From: Carettochelys insculpta
Lineage: Eukaryota; Chordata; Testudines; Carettochelyidae
NCBI RefSeq assembly: GCF_033958435.1
Contig: NC_134152.1
Coordinates: 25,084,001 to 25,148,000 of the forward strand
Length of the DNA: 64,000 bases
Direction: 5' to 3'
Shown: one piece after another, positions 56,880 through 64,000 of the stretch
How positions within the stretch are numbered: the first letter of the stretch is position 1
How the letters are laid out: each line of letters opens with the position of its first letter
Notes under the pieces: generated by a model
What the model was told of the DNA's origin: nothing
The model's database searches: none
What the model saw: only the letters and a program-made list of their open reading frames with translations
Translations under genes and position numbers: made by a program

Positions 56880-59800
56880 ATTATACTCATATCATCTGAT
56901 GGCTTTAGTTGCACACCCATTTTGGTGACATGATGTTATTTTCTTCATATTACCTGTTTAGTAATAATTACTAATAAGAAGAAATGCACTAAATAAGAAT
57001 TGCATCCTCTTAAACAGAAGAGTGATGACAGAAAACCCGGGATTCCTTTCATTTTGGTAAGACCAGTGGGGTTTTTTGTGCCAGTACTTGCCAATATTGA
57101 GTATTAGCACCTCAGCATCCCCAGGTGTAGGATTGGATGGGGGTGGGAAGCTGGCTGAGTACCAGCACCTCTTTTTATTACAAAAAAAAAAGAACTGAGC
57201 AAAATATTTAGGAAAAGATAATCCCATTCCTAAAATATCAGCATAGTCTGTCATATATGTACAGAAAATGTGAGAATGCCTCTACTTAGCCTTTCTAGGC
57301 TTTTTGAAATGTGCAGAATTGTAGTAATGAATCACTGCTGTTTAAAGAAAATCTGAGAAAAAGCTATCTGGATAAATTTGCTTAGTAGCTGTGAGTTAAA
57401 TATGCAGAAGGGAATGAGTAGTCAATGGCAGTTATAGCTGACATAAATAACAGAAGTGTAAAGATGTGCAATCTTTTTGAACACTGGAGGATGGATTATT
57501 GAGTCACAAAAGAGATGGCATGGGAAAAGAGAAAACCTGTACCTGCTACAATAGGACTTGTTTAGTAGAGAGCTGACAACAGTAAAATAACAATGGGCTT
57601 TTCGTATATCACATACACTACTAATTGCATAGAAAACCACAGCTGGGTGAATTTTTTTAACCCAAACTTTTTTCCCATGAAACATGACTATACAGTAACA
57701 GTGAAATATTCCTTGAAATCGTAACAATTTTGCTGAATTGTTTTGGAAATAAAATTCTGAAAAAATAAAACATTTTGCCTTGACATATTCAAAACAAAGT
57801 CTTTTGATTTTTCAATATGAAATTACTTCATTTTGAAATTTCTTTTGAGTTTTTTAAATGATCAGACTCCAAAGAGAACATTTGGTTCCCAGTCAACAAA
57901 ACTTCCAAGTTCAACTGGAAGCGTATTGATTTATTTATCACTTTTCTATCTGACAAACTTTCTGAATACTTTTAGGTTTTGTTTGACCTGAAATGATATT
58001 TTTTCAGATTTGCTGGAGAACCCAAAAACCCAGTATTCACTTAGGTCTAATGCAACTCAGTTAAATCAAATATTTTATGACACTAGGTAACCCTGTTTTT
58101 ACTCTATTTTTTAAGGAAAATAAGTTATATCCAAGATTAATCTTCAAGCCTGGAGGGTCTTAGTGTGGGGCAGACCCTTCTAGATGATGCTAAGGTTACA
58201 AGAGGTATAAGTCTATTTGCTGATTACTGTGCCTTGTGTTAATGCAAAGGTCAACCTCCAGGTTGCCGAGGATTGATAACCTCCAGAGAACAGGTTTGAG
58301 ACAGACAACCTGAGGTCCCACAGGATCAGGGTCAGGAAGAGGAAGAAAGCTCTGTGAGCGGCGCAGTAGGATGGAACTTGCAGTGTAGCAGCCAGGGCTG
58401 CTGGAACAGTTTTCATAGTGAGGGAGCTGAGAGCCATAGAACCAAACTATAAATCTTGTATACAATGAAAAGCAGTTCCAGCCAAGCAGTGCTCTGGACA
58501 GCTCTAAGGGCTGAATCTCCTTGGCACCACCCTTCCACTAGAGGCTCCACCTCTTTTGGGGGCATGGAGCAAGTCCCCACCTTGTCCTTTGCCCCCAGGG
58601 CCAGCTGTTGACTATTGGTCCCACTGCTCAGGGTGGCAGGTTGGCAGAAGCCTACAGGCTTTTGGGTCTCAGCTCCATCTCTTGGGTTTAATTACTCTCT
58701 TGAGCTTACTTAAATAAGGAGATGACTGCATAAAAATCAGCAGCCTTCAAATGCAGATGCTTTTTTTCACTGGTTTCAACACTGTGAGGAGCATGGAATG
58801 AATGTGGCTATTATTCCTGCCTATACACCAGCCCTCCTAGGTCTCAATATTAGTCATTCACCACATCCCTGTGCTTATTTAGGACAATTGATTTTCACTC
58901 TGCTGAAAAAGAATTGCAGCTTCAGGATGTATAGAATAGGAAGGATTTCTCCTCCAAATCTTTTATTGCAGGCACTCTCTCATCCACAGTGTCAGCAGAT
59001 CCAAGAACACTGAGCACTTCTATTCTGTTGTGCAGAGGTTCTTAATACTGCCTCATCAGCATTGAATCTGAGAGCCTTCCAGTAGGTCCATCAAACAATA
59101 TGACTATTATCTTTCATATGTGGTTCATTCTCTCTCATACTCTCACAGTGGTCCCTCTAGCTCAGTGTGCTGTCTTTGGGCAGTGGCCAGTGCCAGGAGT
59201 TTCACAGTGAATGAATGGAACAGGCAGCCATCGAGTGATCCCACAGCTTCTGAAGGTCAGTGGCTTATTCCAAGGTACCTCTTCAAAGCCTGGTCTAGCA
59301 TGAGTTTGCTCAGTAGGTTAACCAATGGAACTAAAACAGAGCCCCTAATTTTAACAGAATGACTCTTTAACACTCCAGTGTGGTATGCTGCCTACCATGC
59401 ATCCCACAGGATGGCTCAAAAATGTCACTAGGTGGAGCAGTAACTAATTAATTAGGCTATAACAGGCTCAATCAGCAGTAAAGTGTCTCAGCAGACCAAA
59501 GCAGCTGAGGTTAATTTTTAACCACTGGCTTATAGCAAAACCCACAATGGAAACTATTGCAAAGAAAGGAAATCACTATTTTTAAATTTACTAAATTTTA
59601 ACATGCTCCATGACATCAGTGGCTGACGCAGGAGTTGTAAAGCCCACTAATCATGAGCAACCGGGTATATGCTCACAAAGAGTAAGTCCCATCTTCTGGA
59701 CTGCAGTGATTATAAACTTCCTAATATTTTGACAGGCACATGTGCCTCATGTACCAAATTTTGAAAACCCAAGATAACAGCCAACACTTACATGTGATCC

Positions 59801-59882
59801 TGACCTTGTTTATCATGTTTAGAATTCCACAGGTAAGAGATGATGTAAAAAATTCAGTAAACACAAGAAAACCATGGACATT
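56880..59882. other. Repeat-poor sequence
   Basis: No gene or mobile element is recognised with confidence in about 3 kb. 58480-58640 is moderately GC-rich. Confidence 0.4.
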
Positions 59883-59890
59883 CACTCTAT

Positions 59891-60070
59891 CAGGGTCAAC
59901 AACCCCCAGGTGTTAAGAGTGGCACATTAGCCCATTTTCAGACTCTGCCCCACCCCTCTCCCCCATGCAGCCAGGAGTGTGCTCAAAGCCGTGCTGCCTG
60001 TGGATTAACAAAAGACCAGCTAATGCTACCAACCACCACCTAAACAGTAAAGCTCCGCATCTTCATTTGT
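59891..60070. mobile_element. hAT MITE, left part (family of 11703-12027)
   Basis: CAGGGTCAACAACCCCC, then GAGTGGCACATTAGCCC, then GGATTAACAAAAGACCAGCT and CACCACCTAAACAGTAAAGC follow the left two-thirds of 45602-45929. The right part is missing and joined to another hAT-like fragment. Confidence 0.8.
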
Positions 60071-60160
60071 TGCTGGAGTTGCCTACCTGTGGCTCTGAAG
60101 CTGCATGTGGATCTCCAAAAGTTAATATGTGACTCCTTAAATAAGTGCCAGCTCTGAGGC
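60071..60160. mobile_element. hAT-like fragment
   Basis: GTTGCCTACCTGTGGCTCTG and GCTGCATGTGGATCTCCAAA resemble a hAT element whose copies carry GCTCCTGAAGCCACATG. No ends assigned. Confidence 0.35.
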
Positions 60161-60263
60161 TGGAGCTACAGGTGCCAACTTTCCAATGTGTGTAGGGTGC
60201 TTGCTGCTCAACCCCCATCTCTGCTCCAGGCCCTGCTCCACACTACCCCCTTATGGTCTAGAT

Positions 60264-60439
60264 CCATGGTGTCCAACATATTAACCATATGTGGCTGTTT
60301 GTCCAGTTGAATGTGGCTAATTGGCTTGAACAATGTATATATTTTCAGAATAATGTGGCTAGTTCTCTATAGCAGTAGCCACTGTGGTGGCTACTGCTTC
60401 AGTAGTGGCTACTGCTTCAGAACCAGTTGGACACCACGG
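60264..60439. mobile_element. hAT MITE of 176 bp, TSD GTCTAGAT
   Basis: The left end CCATGGTGTCCAAC and the complement of the right end (CCGTGGTGTCCAAC) are inverted repeats. Flanks GTCTAGAT (60256-60263) and GTCTAAAT (60440-60447) match at seven of eight positions. Near the right end TGGCTACTGCTTCAG occurs twice in tandem. Confidence 0.9.
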
Positions 60440-60469
60440 GTCTAAATAGTGCTAGGCATTGTTGTGAAT

Positions 60470-60964
60470 GCAGGGGACTTGAGTTGGGCTATGTCTACAC
60501 TTGCCCTCTTCTTTGAAAGGGGCTTGGTAATCACGGTGAAGGGAGATTGCTAATGAAGTGCTGAGATGAATATGCAGAACCACATTAGGCAAATTCTCCC
60601 CCACGGCAACTTCGAAGTGTCAAACTTCAAAGTGCCAGCATGCAGGTAGCCTCAGGCGCTTCGAAGTGCCCGCATTACTTCAAAGTGCCCCTATTCCCCA
60701 AAATTTTGAGGATTAAAGTAGCATGGGAACTTCAAAGTGCCTGTGGCTACACGCATGCTGGCACGTCAAAGTTTGACACTTCGAAGTTTAACACTTCGAA
60801 GTTGCCTTGGAAGAGAATTTCTCTAATGAAGTGCTGCATATTCACTGCAGCATTTCATTAGTAATTTCCCATCACCCTGATTACCATGTCCCCTTCGAAG
60901 AAGGGGGCAAGTGTAGACGTAGCCTTGATGACTTTTCAAGGTTCTTTCCAGTTCTATGATTCTA
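60470..60964 (+). mobile_element. CR1/SINE tail split by a MITE
   Basis: GCAGGGGACTTGAGTTG (up to 60486) joins across the MITE to TTGATGACTTTTCAAGGTTC, then TTTCCAGTTCTATGATTCTA (to 60964). Together they form a normal LINE/SINE tail when one TTG is removed. Confidence 0.82.
60487..60924. mobile_element. MITE-6, 438 bp, TSD TTG
   Basis: The left end GGCTATGTCTACACTTGCCC and the complement of the right end (GGCTACGTCTACACTTGCCC) are inverted repeats. TTG is duplicated (60484-60486, 60925-60927). The arms contain CTTCGAAGTGCC and AACTTCGAAGTG palindromes and GCTAATGAAGTGCTG/CATTTCATTAGTAA blocks. Confidence 0.9.
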
Positions 60965-61714
60965 GCAACCCTCTTGAGAGGGGATCCCTGACAGTTCTAC
61001 TGTCCCATCCCTGGAAACAATACTGAGCCCTCTGATCCCTCACAGCTTAAACACAGCCTCACCCAGAATCCCAGCTGTGTGGGTACTTGGAATATATGGT
61101 TTAACTTTTTTAGGGGCAAGTGACAGTGAAAGCATACACACACAGACTTTGCACAGTATTCTAAACAGCAGCACAAGAGAGACACAGAGCTAGGCACAAC
61201 AATAAAAGACACTTACAAGCATTTTCCTTGTTCAGTTTCCTGCCCATCCCAAAGAATTCTTTGGGCTTGTCAGAATCCTCTAGGGTATCCAGTATTCTTC
61301 TCCTGAAACTCATTGACTTCCCTTCCCCGCGAAGGCATCTCTCAAGCTAGCTGTCTCTGACCTTGGCTGGTCCTGCCGTAAAACAAAGCACCTCTTCTAC
61401 AAAGCATGGCCTTTTCTCCTACCGAGAACTTCCTGTCTCAGCTGGTCCTTGGCAGAGGCCACACTGCTCAGTCCCTCTCAAATCAAGCTCAACAGGGTGT
61501 TTTGTAAGTTTCCATTGTTTGGTATATTTATCTGAAACTGAAATAAGCTGTGTGGCCTGCAAATCCCCAGATCACCCTGACTGCCCTAAAATAATGCTGC
61601 ACTTTTAAAAACTGTGTACTCGCTCATCACATACCTCACCCTGCTTCCCCCTAGTCAGCCAGGGCTAGAGCATTTTCTAGTTTCTAGCTGCGCTCAGTAG
61701 CAAGGCTGTATGGG
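60965..61714. other. Unannotated sequence
   Basis: No gene or repeat is recognised. Confidence 0.4.
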
Positions 61715-61839
61715 TTGCTCTATTTCAAAATAGCTAAGAGCTATTTCAAGATGCATATTTGTGTGTAGCAGCATTATTTGTAAATAAACTATTCCAGAAC
61801 AGCTTATTTAAAAATAAGGCTGCTGTGTAGACATACTAT
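61715..61839. mobile_element. MITE-7 right-hand part
   Basis: CTATTTCAAAATAGC, AGAGCTATTTCAAGATGC, AACAGCTTATTTAAAAATAA and a terminal CTGCTGTGTAGACATACTA, the complement of an AGTATGTCTACACAGCAG terminus. The left end is not clear. Confidence 0.55.
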
Positions 61840-62822
61840 TGGTCACTGATCTGTACTACAGGGCAATTACTATGTTTTTATGTTGTCTGCTCGATCTTCA
61901 GCACTGCATACATTTTGTATTCCGTATAACATCTGCAGCTGGATAATAATCTATATCTAGGGGAACAAGATGTGTGAAAAGGTTTATATTCAGCTGTTGT
62001 GACATTATAATGATCTTTAATATAATAGGGGAACAGCTGCTTCAAATATTCTTTTACCTGGAGAGTGAGTGTTTTGATCAGCATAGTTAGATTACAGTCT
62101 GATTTTTGGATAAAGTCCCAGTACTGCTTATGTTTCTAAGGAGAGATACCATCTAGTTATGGATGACAGACAGATGGGGTTTGTGACTTGCTTTATTGAG
62201 GGCAAAACTCAAGGTACAAGAACTGTGTGAGCCCCCAAGAAATAGGAAAGATAACAAAACAGTGTTTTTTTCCCACTTTAAGGCTCTTATTTACTTTTAA
62301 TTATTTTAAGTTGTCCTTTAAGAATGTTCCAGATTAGTTTCTGGTAATTCCAAAACTTTGAATTGATGTTATTTGTTCAAATGGATCTGCAGAGACGACC
62401 AACTGTTTTACAACTAATTTAAGCCAATGGAGATGTCACCCAGATTTTGGCATTGAGTATGTTTGCAGGAGATTTGTATGCCATTGTCAACTTCATCTCT
62501 TTCTTCACCCCGCCTCCTCCTCCCCAAACAATCTTCTAATTGGATTTCCATGTCCAAATCCTGTTCTCTTAATCAAAAGGCAAACAAAATCAATCTTTTG
62601 AGTTCCCAGAATCTGAGCAAAGCATTTAGACCTAAAGTACTGCAAGACTTATTCTGCAAAGCTCTGACAGACCCAGCTTCCTAAATTGGTTAACCCTTAT
62701 CACTGAGAGACTCAGTAATCAGCATCTAGATCTGCTACAATAACGTTTCCTTTTGTTACATCTGGAAGGGGCTTATTTTAACAAGCCCCTGAAAGTCAGT
62801 ACAGTTGACGCAAATCGTTAGG
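61840..62822. other. Unannotated sequence
   Basis: Nothing recognised. Confidence 0.4.
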
Positions 62823-62849
62823 GTTGTTGTTGTTGTTGTCGTAGTTGTT
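62823..62849. repeat. (GTT)n microsatellite
   Basis: Short run of GTTGTT units with two interruptions. Confidence 0.85.
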
Positions 62850-62979
62850 TTTAACCAACAGCTATCAGCACTGATGCTCCTAAGGTCTGATGTTTCAGTG
62901 CTTGAAGATACAATGCAATCTGCCAAAAAAAAAGGGGGTTAAACGCGCTTATGGGACTGTTATTTTGTGCAGAGCTGCC

Positions 62980-63180
62980 AATGTGGTGGGGGAGGGCAAA
63001 GAGGATCTACTATGGGGGGCAGGGGAGCTTTACATCATTGCCAGAGCCCTGGGAGTCACACTGAGGGTGGGCTCCCTTGGTCCTGCCCCTTCTGCATGAG
63101 GTCCTGCCCCTTGTGGGAGCATGGAGTCAGCCCCTCCCCTCCTTGCCCAGGTGTGTGTTGGCTCCCCTGCTCTTGTGACC
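62980..63180. repeat. GC-rich dispersed repeat (unclassified)
   Basis: GGGGGAGGGCAAAGAGG, CCAGAGCCCTGGGAGTC and the pair CCTGCCCCTTCTGCATGAG / CCTGCCCCTTGTGGG resemble 47286-47610. Confidence 0.45.
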
Positions 63181-63517
63181 TAGCTCCAAGGAATTTTGAA
63201 GCCATCCCTTGACTTCTATACACTTACCCTCTCTGCCACTGCAACGCTTCCCATCCTACAACACAGAAATACAAGGCACAGATTCTCCCTTGGGCTGAGG
63301 CCTTTTTGCATCATTCTGGTGCCACAAAGGGACTATAAAACCAGTTTAAGTAAACACCTGGAGAGTGCACCCCAAAACATGTGGAACATGGGCAACTTAC
63401 TGTATGCAATCACCAGAGCACCTCTCTACTTCTGCTATTCCCAGCTGCCAGAACAGTCTCCTGGGGTCACATACAGTGAGGTGTAACTTTCCAGAGAGGT
63501 ACTATGGAGATATACCT

Positions 63518-63712
63518 ACCTCACAGAGCTGTAAGGAACCTTTGGAGGTCATTCAGTCCAACCTCCTACATTCACAGCAGGACCTATCACCACCCCTGAC
63601 AGATTTTTTTAAAATCTATTTGCCCTAGATCCCTAAACAGCCCCCTCAAAGGCTAACCTCACAACCCTGGGTTTAGCAGGCCAGTGTTCAAACCACTGAG
63701 CTATCTCTCCCC
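63518..63712 (-). mobile_element. Turtle tRNA-derived SINE (PolIII/Cry type)
   Basis: On the minus strand the head GGGGAGAGATAGCTCAGTGG holds the A-box. It continues GCCTGCTAAACCCAGGGTTG, then TTTGAGGGGGCTGTTTAGGG, and ends with GGAGGTTGGACTGAATGACC and CTTACAGCTCTGTGAG. It parallels 38700-38880 over its whole length. The B-box region is decayed. Probably no longer transcribed from its own promoter. Confidence 0.9.
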
Positions 63713-63935
63713 GCTTAGGGGAGCTTCAGAAACTGTGCTAATATATCCCAGACATCAAGACACACTCCCAGCCACAAAGAGGGTGAATAAAGTCACTTTG
63801 CCTTCCTGCATGTTTGATCCTGACCTAAATGCTATTAGGATAAATTGGGCCTCATTCTGCATTAGCAGAATTTATTAGAACAATGTAATCAGGGCAGGAC
63901 AGAAGTGAAGAACACTACAAAAAGGTGATTTTAAA
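63713..63935. other. Unannotated sequence
   Basis: Nothing recognised. Confidence 0.4.
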
Positions 63936-64000
63936 GGCTATGTATATACCTTTAATGTGTCAGTAAATATTTCAATTTACTTAATCCATACACCTGTTCA
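63936..64000. mobile_element. Possible MITE left end running off the window
   Basis: GGCTATGTATATACCTTTAA after TTAAA resembles the supergroup terminus. The right end would be outside the window. Confidence 0.35.

Overview
The window looks like non-coding vertebrate DNA packed with old and young transposable elements. I found no host protein-coding exon, no rRNA or tRNA gene, no CRISPR array and no prokaryotic gene organisation. The best host assignment is a hidden-necked (cryptodiran) turtle. Two full-length tRNA-derived SINEs (38700-38880 + and 63518-63712 -) have the layout of the turtle PolIII/Cry SINE, and they share their 3' tail with the CR1 LINE fragments nearby. The CR1, Penelope-like, hAT, Tigger/mariner and MITE mix fits a turtle. 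A non-turtle sauropsid is less likely, and the species cannot be read from the window.

Layout. 0-7 kb is mostly unique AT-rich sequence with one CR1 3' end (2392-2895) and a GT microsatellite. 7-13 kb is a run of DNA transposons: foldback MITEs, a Tigger-like element, two hAT elements, and a MIR-like SINE split by a MITE. 15.5-17.6 kb is a minus-strand, head-to-tail cluster of three Penelope-like retroelement (PLE) remnants with GIY-YIG endonuclease pieces and hammerhead-ribozyme-like 3' motifs. 19-36 kb is dense in MITEs, including a 699-bp family and a 436-bp near-perfect palindrome inserted into another copy of that family. 37.8-42.6 kb holds a possible LTR, a hairpin hAT MITE, a SINE and another copy of the 699-bp family. 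44-48 kb is GC-rich repeat material. 50-51.8 kb has a LINE tail, a fourth copy of the large MITE and a foldback MITE. 54.6-59.9 kb is AT-rich and repeat-poor. 59.9-64 kb returns to hAT, MITE and SINE sequence.

How the parts relate. At least ten MITE copies with different interiors share the same ends (close to GGCTACGTCTACAC) and 3-bp target duplications. They look like one PIF/Harbinger-type supergroup moved by a transposase encoded elsewhere. hAT elements are recognised by 8-bp duplications, several of TCTAGA type, and Tc1/mariner elements by TA. Nested insertions give relative ages. All names MITE-1 to MITE-7 below are local labels, not database names.
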